DNA of 40,289 bases from Methylobacterium ajmalii (GCF_016613415.1 NZ_JACWCT010000087.1:48537-88825); one strand, 5' to 3'. Shown: positions 15,773 to 22,631, counted from the first letter of the stretch. Numbers and translations: made by a program. The notes: generated by a model not told the origin, from the letters alone.

Positions 15773-16585
15773 TCAGCGCGAGTATGCGACGACCCCGAGA
15801 TCCACGTCCTCCAAGCCTGAGAAGGGCTTCCTCCCCGGGCGCGGTGCCGGCTCGGCGGGGGCCGGCGCGGTGCCGGCGGCGATCGCGGCCTGCTCGACCC
15901 GGAATGCCGCCTTCGCGGCGGCTAGGCTCGCCTTCACGTCGACCGGCGACGGGCAGCGGGGCACGCCCGGCAGGAGGTCGGCGGGGGATCGAGCGCTGAG
16001 ATGGCGCTCGATTGCGTCGGGCGCGGCGATCGCCACTCGCATCCGAGCCGGCTGGTCCAGGCTCTCCAACCAAGCCATTGCCTCGGGAGGGAGCGGCCTC
16101 TGCGCGTGAAGCGTAGCGACCTTCATCGCGGCCCCCTTACGGAGGCCATCTGCAGCGTAGCGCCTCACGAGAGCGGCCAACGACAGGTCTTGCAGACGAG
16201 CGGCGGAGGGGGGCGGCGAGTAGGCTGGGCTGTCGTTGCGCGTCCTGGCGCTGTCCGCTGCCGCGACCTGCGAGGCCACCTGCGAGGGGCTTGCCGGCCG
16301 CTGCGGCAGGGCGGCTCCGAGGACGGCGCCAACGCCCTTGGCCGTCGCCAGGGCCGCGCCGCCCAGGCCCCTAGCGAGTGCAAGGCCGGGCTTCGCGACG
16401 GCGAAGTCCAGAGCGGCGCCGACGCCGTCGTTGACCGCGGTCACGCCGCTCCAGGCAGTCTTGGCGTCCGCGGCGAGCATGGAGCCCGCCTCGCCGGCGA
16501 TCCCCAGGAGGCGGCGGAAGAAGCGAGCGATCGCTTCGACGATAGCTGCGAGGAAGGCGGCGAGGCGTTGGGCGGGTGTCAGCAC
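15773..16585 (-). CDS. hypothetical protein with amphipathic Ala-rich N-terminus
   Basis: A 270-residue protein with a GTG start preceded by GGAG. Residues 1-30 (LTPAQRLAAFLAAIVEAIAR, FFRRLLG) form an amphipathic or membrane-associating helix. Residues 40-100 are Ala/Gly/Val-rich (DFAVAKPGLALARGLGGAAL) and could insert in or lie on a membrane. Residues 120-270 are soluble and mostly helical, with Pro-rich linkers. No family is recognised. The composition recalls minor phage or element proteins, but that is only an impression. It follows the gene at 16673-17524 on the same strand and is probably in one transcript with it. Confidence 0.5.
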   Translation of the reverse strand: MLTPAQRLAAFLAAIVEAIARFFRRLLGIAGEAGSMLAADAKTAWSGVTAVNDGVGAALDFAVAKPGLALARGLGGAALATAKGVGAVLGAALPQRPASPSQVASQVAAADSARTRNDSPAYSPPPSAARLQDLSLAALVRRYAADGLRKGAAMKVATLHAQRPLPPEAMAWLESLDQPARMRVAIAAPDAIERHLSARSPADLLPGVPRCPSPVDVKASLAAAKAAFRVEQAAIAAGTAPAPAEPAPRPGRKPFSGLEDVDLGVVAYSR

Positions 16586-16661
16586 GGGAGGTCTCCGAGG
16601 GAGGGCGAGGCGGTCGGGGTGCCGCAGAGAGATGCTGCTGCCGGAGGATGAAAGGATCCAG

Positions 16662-16679
16662 GCCGTGACGCGTCACGGC
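16662..16679. repeat. GTGAC-GC-GTCAC palindrome, copy 4
   Basis: GCCGTGACGCGTCACGGC is a perfect 18-bp palindrome covering the stop codon of the gene at 16673-17524 (TGA at 16673-16675 on the minus strand). The same arrangement, palindrome over the stop codon, is seen at 14635-14650. Confidence 0.65.
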
Positions 16680-17524
16680 GTCCGCTTCAGGGGCGGCGGG
16701 AGGTCCGGCCGGAATGCAGGCTCCCAGCCGTACAGCCGTTCACGCAAGGCCAGCGGGAGCTGGCGCCGGTGCCGATGGACCAGCCTCAGCCCATGCGCAG
16801 CCTGCAGCGCCGTGAGCGCCTGCTCTTCAGCAAGCCGGTGCCCGCATAGCGACGTCGCCTGGCTCCATCCCGCACCGTTCGCGTCGGTCGCCCGGTCCTC
16901 GTCTAGAGACGAAAGGCATCGGCACGCTTCGAGCACGTCGCGGCGGACCGCGGGGTCCCGCGCCCGCGCGAGATCTTCGGCGCCGGCTTCCGTCGCCAGG
17001 CGCTCCTCCACCCTCCTGACGACGTGCTCAGCGTCGCTCAAGAGGCTCCGTGCGAAGCGGAGTTGACCCGCCGTGAGCCGGGTTTCCTGTGCGAATCGGT
17101 CAGCGTCATCGGGACGCCGAAATGCCCACCTGTGAGCCCTCAGCAGGGCCTTCAGAGCCGCCTGCGTAGGGGCGATCTCGGTTGCCGGGAGCGCGGCACG
17201 CTTCGCCGCGGAGGCCTCATGACGCGCCAGGTTCTCCCGAGCGACCCTCTCCCATTGCCCGAACCGCCGCTCCAGCAGGGCGAGGTCCACACCGAACGGC
17301 AGGTCGAGGACGACCCGTCCGCGCGTGAGATCGAAGCCGTGAGCGCTCATCCCGCGATGAGCCGCCAGCACGGCCCGGTCGTAGAGTTCGTTCTTCACCG
17401 CGCTCCACCGGTAGGCGGACTTCGGCTCGTAGACGCGCCCGTCCGGCCGCCACTCCAGGCCGCAGAAGGGCGGCGGCTGAGGGATCGAGAGCGCGGCGCG
17501 GACGGCTTCGACGGATGTGTTCAT
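16673..17524 (-). CDS. hypothetical protein of the mobile element
   Basis: A 283-residue soluble protein starting MNTSVEAVRAALSIPQPPPF. The open frame extends 150 bases further upstream, but that extension would run through the operator palindromes at 17539-17668, so the ATG at 17522-17524 is preferred. The sequence has a Trp/Pro-containing start (FCGLEWRPDGRVYEPKSAYR), then long Arg/Ala-rich helical stretches (LERRFGQWERVARENLARHE) and a C-terminal basic part. No family or catalytic motif is recognised. It is the first gene leftward from the divergent control region, the place where phages and satellites often carry a regulator. Confidence 0.5.
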   Translation of the reverse strand: MNTSVEAVRAALSIPQPPPFCGLEWRPDGRVYEPKSAYRWSAVKNELYDRAVLAAHRGMSAHGFDLTRGRVVLDLPFGVDLALLERRFGQWERVARENLARHEASAAKRAALPATEIAPTQAALKALLRAHRWAFRRPDDADRFAQETRLTAGQLRFARSLLSDAEHVVRRVEERLATEAGAEDLARARDPAVRRDVLEACRCLSSLDEDRATDANGAGWSQATSLCGHRLAEEQALTALQAAHGLRLVHRHRRQLPLALRERLYGWEPAFRPDLPPPLKRTP

Positions 17525-17538
17525 GGCGGGGCGGGGTC

Positions 17539-17560
17539 CTGTCAGCGGGGCGGCTGACAG
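17539..17560. promoter_or_regulatory. operator-like inverted repeat (CTGTCAGC)
   Basis: CTGTCAGC (17539-17546) and GCTGACAG (17553-17560) form 8-bp arms around a 6-base centre, 15 bases upstream of the start of the minus-strand gene. The TGTCAGC half-site recurs on the other side of the divergent region at 17707-17724. Confidence 0.6.
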
Positions 17561-17603
17561 AAATTCAAGCACTCCGACCCGCCGAATTCCAGGGCGGATG
17601 TTT

Positions 17604-17668
17604 GACCAACAAAAATGACGACATTCACCACAAACGCTCACCACAGCTGTGGTGAGCGTTTGTTGGTC
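17604..17668. promoter_or_regulatory. nested palindromes, including a perfect 34-bp one
   Basis: The perfect 34-bp palindrome runs from 17630 to 17663, centred between 17646 and 17647, with arms ACAAACGCTCACCACAG and complement. Outside it, GACCAACAAA (17604-17613) and TTTGTTGGTC (17659-17668) form a second, overlapping 10-bp inverted repeat. TCACCACA is also directly repeated at 17625 and 17638. The region is AT-richer than its surroundings and lies midway between divergent genes, so a multi-site operator is likely. It could also form a hairpin or cruciform. Confidence 0.65.
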
Positions 17669-17706
17669 TAACATTTGGGCAGTCCCAATAGCGATTTCCT
17701 CTTGAT

Positions 17707-17724
17707 GTCAGCGGGCGCGCTGAC
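17707..17724. promoter_or_regulatory. operator-like inverted repeat (GTCAGCG)
   Basis: GTCAGCG (17707-17713) and CGCTGAC (17718-17724) with a 4-base centre lie 41 bases before the plus-strand HTH gene at 17766. It shares the GTCAGC half-site with 17539-17560 but has a shorter spacer. Confidence 0.55.
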
Positions 17725-17765
17725 GATCATATCAGTCGAATTCAAATCCGACGAGGAGAACGACC

Positions 17766-17981
17766 GTGCCAGTGCGCGATGTGCGTAGTAGAAAGCTCGT
17801 GCTCAATCGCCTGCGAGTGGCGGTGGCGGAGGCCGGTTCTGTCGCCGCTTGGGGGCGCGCGCACGGACTGACGAGACAATACGTCTGGGATTGTCTCTGC
17901 GAGCGGCGGCTGCCCGGGCCGGCGGTGCTCGCGGCCCTCGGCCTTGTCGTCGAGGAGAACGTCGTGGAGGCTCAGTCGTGA
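17766..17981 (+). CDS. small helix-turn-helix DNA-binding protein, Cro-like
   Basis: This 71-residue protein starts at GTG with GAGGAG seven bases upstream. Residues 15-60 have the layout of a Cro/C1-type helix-turn-helix: LRVAVAEAGSVAAWGRAHGL, then TRQYVWDCLCERRLPGPAVL and AALGLVV. Phage and element proteins of this size often read 'AEAGSQ..LA..LGVS.QYVSD.L.GRR.PGP.IL.ALGL', which this follows closely. It is the first gene rightward from the palindrome-rich control region and is the best candidate to bind it. It overlaps the next gene by four bases (GTGA), so the two are translationally coupled. Confidence 0.65.
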   Translation: MPVRDVRSRKLVLNRLRVAVAEAGSVAAWGRAHGLTRQYVWDCLCERRLPGPAVLAALGLVVEENVVEAQS

Positions 17982-19108
17982 GCACTCGGCAGAGCTTCGC
18001 GAGCATCGACCGGCTCGTCTACGCCACCCCAACGCCGCAGGCGGTCGCGAGGCTCGTCGAGAGCCACGGGCTGGAGACCGCCGAGCGGCGCTGGCACTGG
18101 CTCGATCGCAGGACGATCTGCGGGCTCGGAAGGATGGGGCGCGCGATCCTAGGCAAGCCCTCGGGCGCTTCACGCCAGAGGGCGACGACCCCCCTGCAGG
18201 AAGCCGTCGCCATCGAGGCCGCCTACATCCTCGGCTCGCGCGCCGCCGGTGAGCGGGCGGGCGGCATGGGGCCGTCGTCGCTCATCTACGTCGAACAGCT
18301 GCGCGGCATCCTCGACGTGCCCCGCGCAGACTACGCCGAGCGCGGGAGGGTCGTCGCCTTGTCGCGCGCCGCGGAGCGCGGTGAACCCGGCGCCGCCGAG
18401 GCGATCGAAGCCGCCCGGGCGCACGAGCTCGCCGTTGGCCAGGTCCTGGAACTCGCCCTCGCGCTCGTGCCGGAGCAGCCCCGCGTCGGACGGTACCGCA
18501 TGCCGGATCCATCCCCGGAGCTCGCCGCCGCCTTGGGCGAGTGCGACCCCGTCGCCATCGAGCGCGTGTTCCCCGGGCTCTCCGCCGCCCGCGTCGCAGT
18601 CCCGCCCCCTGTCGAGGAGCCAAATCCAATGAGCCAGACATCCACGATTGGGGGCGCCGAGCGCCGCGTCCCCGACGACGACCAAATCCGGCGCGACCGT
18701 GCGGCGACGCCACGAGCCGCTGACCTCGCCGAGCGGTGGGGCGTCGGAGAGAGCGCGGTCTATAGCCACCTCCGGCGCCTGGGTCTGACGAGGCCGCGGG
18801 GCGGTGTCAAACGCGCCGCGGCCTCGTCCCAGCCCCAGACGAACGTGGTCCCATTCGCCTCCGCGCCCCCGGTCGTCGACGGGGGGGCTTCCCCCGATTC
18901 GCACGCCCCGGACATGAGCGAGGAGCGCGTCCACTCGCTGCCGGCGGTCCCCCGCCCAGGCTACCCGACGTTCCGTGGGCGCCTCTGCGCCGAGGACCTC
19001 GTCCTCGCGGTCGAGCTCGCCCGGCGCACGGGCCTCGATCCGCTTGATGCGATCTCTTGGGTGCGTGCCGACGCGGCCGAGGCCTCCTACGCTGCAGGGA
19101 GGGCGTGA
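17978..19108 (+). CDS. hypothetical protein with internal HTH segment
   Basis: A 376-residue protein with a GTG start overlapping the previous stop and GGAGG just upstream. Residues 1-215 are mainly helical with a Tyr/Trp-containing start (TRQSFASIDRLVYATPTPQA; RRWHWLDRRTICGLGRMGRA) and match no family I know. Residues 235-270 look like a helix-turn-helix (ATPRAADLAERWGVGESAVY, SHLRRLGL). A Pro/Ser-rich linker leads to a final domain (CAEDLVLAVELARRTGLDPL). An in-frame ATG at 18630, preceded by GAGGAG, could start a separate C-terminal product carrying the HTH. It might be a regulator or replication protein; neither is shown. Confidence 0.5.
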   Translation: MSTRQSFASIDRLVYATPTPQAVARLVESHGLETAERRWHWLDRRTICGLGRMGRAILGKPSGASRQRATTPLQEAVAIEAAYILGSRAAGERAGGMGPSSLIYVEQLRGILDVPRADYAERGRVVALSRAAERGEPGAAEAIEAARAHELAVGQVLELALALVPEQPRVGRYRMPDPSPELAAALGECDPVAIERVFPGLSAARVAVPPPVEEPNPMSQTSTIGGAERRVPDDDQIRRDRAATPRAADLAERWGVGESAVYSHLRRLGLTRPRGGVKRAAASSQPQTNVVPFASAPPVVDGGASPDSHAPDMSEERVHSLPAVPRPGYPTFRGRLCAEDLVLAVELARRTGLDPLDAISWVRADAAEASYAAGRA

Positions 19109-19341
19109 TGGTAGCGAACAGAGACCGGCCGCTCGGACACGTGTGCTGGGGATGCAAAGCATTTCACGATGCGGGCGAGGACGAGACCTCCCCGGAGTGC
19201 GATTTCGCGACCTTCAGCCACTGCCCGACGACCGGAGAACCGATTGGGCTCCGCTACTGCCGGAAGAACCCAAATCCCCCGCCTCGCTGGATGCCTGGGA
19301 TGAAGCGTCCCGAACCCGTCGACGACGAGATCCCTTTCTAA
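19108..19341 (+). CDS. small cysteine-rich protein
   Basis: A 77-residue protein whose ATG overlaps the previous stop (TGATG), with GGGAGGG upstream. Five cysteines are spaced as CWGC-x13-C-x8-C-x12-C, with several His and Asp residues, suggesting a zinc- or other metal-binding fold. The C-terminus is Pro-rich and acidic. No family is recognised. It is the third gene in a tight run (17766, 17978, 19108, 19352, 19549), all overlapping or nearly so, which is typical of an early operon in phages and satellites. Confidence 0.55.
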   Translation: MVANRDRPLGHVCWGCKAFHDAGEDETSPECDFATFSHCPTTGEPIGLRYCRKNPNPPPRWMPGMKRPEPVDDEIPF

Positions 19342-19351
19342 GGAGCGCCCG

Positions 19352-19552
19352 ATGCGAGGACCCGTCAGGGCCGCTGTGAGCCGCCTTCCCCTGCGTGGGG
19401 CGGCCGACCGCGAGGGCGGTCTCGTCCGCGACGTCGCCCACGGGCACGAGATACCGCAGGTGTATCAGTGCGCCGAGCTTGGCGGCGGACGGATCTACGT
19501 GCCGATCAGCCAGGAGCTCGTCGAGAGGCTGGTGAGGAGCCAGGTCAAATGA
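19352..19552 (+). CDS. small hypothetical protein
   Basis: A 66-residue protein with AGGAG 6 bases before the ATG. After a basic N-terminus it contains VYQCAELGGGRIYVPISQEL and VERLVRSQVK, a short beta-strand then helix pattern. No family is recognised. Its stop overlaps the start of the next gene (ATGA at 19549-19552). Confidence 0.5.
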   Translation: MRGPVRAAVSRLPLRGAADREGGLVRDVAHGHEIPQVYQCAELGGGRIYVPISQELVERLVRSQVK

Positions 19553-19872
19553 AACGCCCCTCGATCCGCGCCAACGACCTCGCGGCACAGAAGGCCTGGC
19601 TCGCCGCGGCGGTCGACGCGCCGTTCCACACGCCCCGGATCCTGCCTCGGCTGACGCGCCCGAGGCCGAAGACGGCACCGCCCGCCGCTCCGGAGCCGGG
19701 CCTCCTTGCTCTCCTGGACGCGGCACTCCCGCCCGCGACGACGCCTCGCCCTGGAGAGCGCACCGAGGATGTCCTCATGCGCTATTTCGCCGGCGTGATC
19801 GCCCCGCTGTCGCCCCTCGCGCTGAAGCGCCGAGAGCTCCGCAGGGCGAGGGAGGCCGCGGCCAGCGCTTAG
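19549..19872 (+). CDS. small basic hypothetical protein
   Basis: A 107-residue protein translationally coupled to the previous gene. It has a basic, Pro-rich first half (PRILPRLTRPRPKTAPPAAP) and a helical second half (TEDVLMRYFAGVIAPLSPLA, KRRELRRAREAAA). No family is recognised. It ends the operon and overlaps the convergent metallophosphoesterase gene by four bases. Confidence 0.5.
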   Translation: MKRPSIRANDLAAQKAWLAAAVDAPFHTPRILPRLTRPRPKTAPPAAPEPGLLALLDAALPPATTPRPGERTEDVLMRYFAGVIAPLSPLALKRRELRRAREAAASA

Positions 19873-20447
19873 GCCGCCTCCGCGAGGGCGGCGATCGCAG
19901 GCCCCCCGGCTTCCCGCGCGGCGACGTCGGCGAGCAGCTCCTGGACTTCCTGCAGGGTCACCGGCCGGAACGCCCAAGCATCGACGCCGGCGTCGCAGGC
20001 CCGGGCCGTCGGCGGGATCGCGCCGTGGCTGTGTCCGTACAAGTGGATGCGGCCACGGTGGCTCTCCGGCCATGCTAAATGGCAGTAGTGAGAGAGCCAC
20101 AAATCGACAGGATTGGGCATTCCGCGATCTTGGATCGAGATCCTCAAGACGTCACGAATCCCACCCTCCCAGGACAGCTTCTCCCCGCGCTGCTCATGAT
20201 TGCCACGCAACAGCGTCTTGTGCCCGTTCAGTCGGCCGAAGATCGCCCGCGCGTGCGCCAGCGAGCACCCGTAGGCGAAATCGCCCAGGTGGAAGACGCG
20301 GTCGCTCTGCCTGACGCGGTTGTTCCACATCGAGATCAGGAACTCGTCGTGCGCCTCGACCGACGCGAACGGGCGGGGGCGGCCCATACGCTCGCTCATC
20401 ATGCCCTGGTGCCCGAAGTGCGTGTCCGCCGTGAAAAATGTCGCCAT
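19869..20447 (-). CDS. metallophosphoesterase
   Basis: A 192-residue calcineurin-type phosphoesterase. All metal-binding motifs are present: D-x-H in FFTADTHFGH, GD in FHLGDFAYG, GNHE in LLRGNHEQRG, a His in LWLSHYCHL and GHSH near residue 150. Proteins of this size are found in phages and bacteria; known relatives act on cyclic nucleotides, phosphodiesters or proteins. Nothing in the sequence fixes the substrate. It runs against its neighbours, so it has its own promoter upstream of 20447. In this element it could be a cargo or anti-host or anti-phage function, but that is inference. Confidence 0.8.
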   Translation of the reverse strand: MATFFTADTHFGHQGMMSERMGRPRPFASVEAHDEFLISMWNNRVRQSDRVFHLGDFAYGCSLAHARAIFGRLNGHKTLLRGNHEQRGEKLSWEGGIRDVLRISIQDRGMPNPVDLWLSHYCHLAWPESHRGRIHLYGHSHGAIPPTARACDAGVDAWAFRPVTLQEVQELLADVAAREAGGPAIAALAEAA

Positions 20448-20737
20448 CGGGGAGGCCCCCAGTCGCAGGAGAACGCTTGCCGGCCGGGATCCCCGGCGGC
20501 GGGTGGCTGGCTGTCAGGCCAGGCGTTTGCTCGTGCGTAGGGGCTGCATGAAAGCGGGCTCTCCCGAGGTCGCAGGCAGCCTCGCCGATCGGCGCGCCGG
20601 GAGCAAGGGCGTCCTCGCACCGTGGTTTCCGGATCCCTGGGCGGCACGCCTGGACGTGGGACCGCGGGGGCCATGACCATTAACCGTGAACCTGCGCAGT
20701 CCTTTCGCGGGCCACGTTTTCGGGGGAGTCTGGCCGG
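20448..20737. other. intergenic region before the excision/integration genes
   Basis: About 290 bases between the divergent metallophosphoesterase and excisionase-like genes. GGGGGAG at about 20721-20728 is the ribosome binding site for the latter. The stretch near 20680-20700 is AT-richer (ACCATTAACCGTGAA) and may hold the promoter. No GTGAC-NN-GTCAC palindrome or long inverted repeat was found here. Confidence 0.35.
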
Positions 20738-21259
20738 ATGACTGACCCTGCGAAACCTCATTTCGAACTCGTCGTCGGCACCGTGTTCGAGGGCCGTCCC
20801 GCCGCTGCGGAAGCCGCGCACGAGGACGCGCCCCTGGACCTTGAGACCGCGGTGTGGCTGCCGGAGCTCTGCCAGCCCGACCCCGTGTTTGGGCGCGCGC
20901 CGCTCTGGACCGCGGCCGCGCTCAGGGGCGCCATCGAGCGCGGCGAGCTCGTCGTCGAGCGGCACGGCAGGCTGATGTTCGTGACGAAGCGGTTGGTCGC
21001 CGAATGGAGAGAGAGATGCCGGACGACGCCCACCCCCCGAAGCCCAAGCGACCGCGCCTCTCCCGCGGATCCACCAAGCCCAAGGCCCTCGGCAAGACCG
21101 GACGGGGAATGCCCTATCTCTGGTGGCGACCCGGCCGCCCCGGATCCGACGGCATCGAGAGGGGCGGCGTCTGGTGGATCGTCCACCGTGGCAAGCAAGT
21201 CCGCAGCACTGGCTGCGGTGCTGGCAAGGACGCGGAACGCGAAGCGCTCAAGCAACTAG
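20738..21259 (+). CDS. excisionase-like DNA-binding protein
   Basis: A 173-residue reading frame. The middle (about residues 50-90: GRAPLWTAAALRGAIERGEL, VVERHGRLMFVTKRLVAEW) has the winged-helix layout of Xis/AlpA-type proteins, in which a helix-turn-helix is followed by a beta-hairpin and a helix ending in EW. Such proteins bend DNA at attachment sites and steer integrases toward excision. The gene overlaps the integrase start at 21016 by 244 bases. The last 80 residues are Ser/Pro/Ala-rich, and it is unclear whether they are real coding sequence or whether the protein is shorter in nature. Confidence 0.5.
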   Translation: MTDPAKPHFELVVGTVFEGRPAAAEAAHEDAPLDLETAVWLPELCQPDPVFGRAPLWTAAALRGAIERGELVVERHGRLMFVTKRLVAEWRERCRTTPTPRSPSDRASPADPPSPRPSARPDGECPISGGDPAAPDPTASRGAASGGSSTVASKSAALAAVLARTRNAKRSSN

Positions 21260-22503
21260 ACGAACACACGGCCAACCTGTCCGTCATCGCGCCGGACGAG
21301 AACGGCGGTCCTCGCAAGAACCGACCCGCCTACGATGTCCTCGTGGCCGAGGTCCTGGACCGGTACCTCGCCGCCAAGAAGGGGCGCCTGGACGAGGCGA
21401 CCGGCGAGACGAAGGGCGGCGTCGCCCGTCACAACGAGCTCGCGCAGCGCGTAGAGATCCTGCTGACGTGGTGGGGCACGAGGACGCTCGACGAGGTCGA
21501 CAGCACGACATGCGCCGCCTACACGGCCTCCCGCGTCGGGACCCCTTGGAAGGCTCACGGCCGGGCCGGGCTCGATCGCAACGGGGAGCCGCGCACCGGC
21601 GACGGCAAGCCTCTCCGCCGCGGGCATTCCAAGCCCGCGAAGGCGCGGGTCGTGAGCGAGGGCGGGGCCAGGCGCGAGCTCGAAGATCTCAGGGCGGCCA
21701 TCAACCTGGCGATCGCGGACGGCCTGACGCGTGACACGGTGCGCGTCACGCTGCCGCCGAAGGGCGAGGAGCGCGATCGCTGGCTGACCAAGGCCGAGGC
21801 GGCCCGGCTCCTGTTCGGCGCGTGGCGCCGGCGCGAGGTCCAGACCGTCCACTCGGGACCCCGGAAGGGGGAGCGGGTCGTCGGCCGCTGGGTCGGGCGT
21901 CACCTCGCCAGGTTCATCCTCGTGGCCCTGCGCACGGGAACCCGGTCCGGGCCGATCTGCAACGCGAGCTTCGTGAAGGTCGAGGGCAAGCCCTGGATGG
22001 AGCTCACGACCGAGACGTCGATGGAGGACCACATCGAGAGCGTGACCGTCGACGGCCAGGTCTACGAGCGCAAGGTCCGGATCCCGGTGATCAAGCGGGT
22101 CGCGATCTTCCACCGCAAGGCCATCGGCCGAAAGGAGGCCGAGAACAAGCGCGCGCCGACGGTCCGGATGCCCGACAACCTGGTGAACCACCTGTGGCGG
22201 TGGCACCACGTCCTGGGGCAGCAGCATGTCGTCGAGTGGAACGGCAAGCCGGTCGGATCGACGAAGCGGAGCTTCGCGAACCTGTGCCACGACCTGGGCT
22301 TCGGCGACGACGTCGTTCGGCACTCGCTCCGGCACACGGCGGTCACGTGGGGGATGCAGGCCGGCGTCGATATCTGGGAGTTGGCCGGGTACGTGGGCAT
22401 GACGGTCGAGATGATCGAGCGCCGGTACGGGCACCACTCGTCGAGCCACATGGAAGGGGCGCGGGCGGCCCTCGGCGGCAAGCGCAAGAAGAAGGCGGCC
22501 TGA
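21016..22503 (+). CDS. tyrosine-recombinase integrase
   Basis: This 495-residue integrase has an ATG preceded by GGAGAGAGAG. An N-terminal basic region (KPKRPRLSRGS) and an arm/core-binding region precede the catalytic domain at about 260-490. Visible catalytic residues are Arg310 (RTGTRSG), His436 and Arg439 (HSLRH), and Tyr471 (RRYGHHSS). The usual LGH motif reads VGM, so the second His is replaced by Met, as I recall in similar alphaproteobacterial integrases. A 35-residue insert (about 345-385) precedes the HxxR box. The gene abuts tRNA-Pro at its 3' end, the typical integration site for this class. The C-terminus is Lys-rich. Confidence 0.88.
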   Translation: MPDDAHPPKPKRPRLSRGSTKPKALGKTGRGMPYLWWRPGRPGSDGIERGGVWWIVHRGKQVRSTGCGAGKDAEREALKQLDEHTANLSVIAPDENGGPRKNRPAYDVLVAEVLDRYLAAKKGRLDEATGETKGGVARHNELAQRVEILLTWWGTRTLDEVDSTTCAAYTASRVGTPWKAHGRAGLDRNGEPRTGDGKPLRRGHSKPAKARVVSEGGARRELEDLRAAINLAIADGLTRDTVRVTLPPKGEERDRWLTKAEAARLLFGAWRRREVQTVHSGPRKGERVVGRWVGRHLARFILVALRTGTRSGPICNASFVKVEGKPWMELTTETSMEDHIESVTVDGQVYERKVRIPVIKRVAIFHRKAIGRKEAENKRAPTVRMPDNLVNHLWRWHHVLGQQHVVEWNGKPVGSTKRSFANLCHDLGFGDDVVRHSLRHTAVTWGMQAGVDIWELAGYVGMTVEMIERRYGHHSSSHMEGARAALGGKRKKKAA

Positions 22504-22511
22504 CGGGATCG

Positions 22512-22585
22512 AACATGTGGCCGAAACATGTGGCCGGGCCTTCGAGGCCGATTTTTGCACGAACCTGTGGCCGAACCTGTGGCCG
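22512..22585 (+). repeat. four tandem repeats, probable integrase arm sites
   Basis: AACATGTGGCCG occurs at 22512-22523 and 22525-22536, and AACCTGTGGCCG at 22562-22573 and 22574-22585. The copies are 13 and 12 bases apart within pairs and about 50 between pairs. They lie between the integrase stop and the tRNA. Tyrosine integrases bind direct repeats of this kind (arm-type sites) beside the crossover core, so this is very likely the attachment region of the element. Confidence 0.6.
22537..22556 (+). terminator. intrinsic terminator of the integrase gene
   Basis: GGCCT-TCG-AGGCC forms a 5-bp stem with a tight loop at 22537-22549, followed by GATTTTT (T-tract 22552-22556). It lies between the two pairs of arm-type repeats. 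Confidence 0.6.
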
Positions 22586-22631
22586 GGCCCCAGGCTGGTT
22601 CTCGGGAAGACGCATTCCCCCTAGGGAGAAA

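Larger units (their letters stand above)
14572..22631. mobile_element. small integrative element next to tRNA-Pro
   Basis: The right end is clear: integrase, arm-type repeats, then the 3' end of tRNA-Pro at 22632. The left end is not defined; 14572 is set by the first of the element-specific GTGAC-NN-GTCAC palindromes and by the lower-GC scar. Gene content is small, mostly unfamiliar, and includes an excisionase-like gene, a metallophosphoesterase and a divergent control region. No portal, terminase, capsid, tail, relaxase or type IV secretion gene was recognised. It could be a phage satellite, a decayed prophage or a small genomic island. Confidence 0.55.

Noticed and set aside
17525..17674. 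N-terminal extension of the gene at 16673-17524 by 50 codons
   Set aside because: The extension would run through the 34-bp palindrome and paired operators, and the ATG at 17522-17524 gives a normal protein start.
14600..22625. Direct repeat of CTAGGG-containing DNA at 14613 and 22620 as the element ends
   Set aside because: The shared part is only six to eight bases and could be chance; it does not match the tRNA 3' sequence.
14572..22631. CRISPR array or restriction-modification system in the island
   Set aside because: No regularly spaced direct repeats with unique spacers, and no methyltransferase or endonuclease motifs were found.
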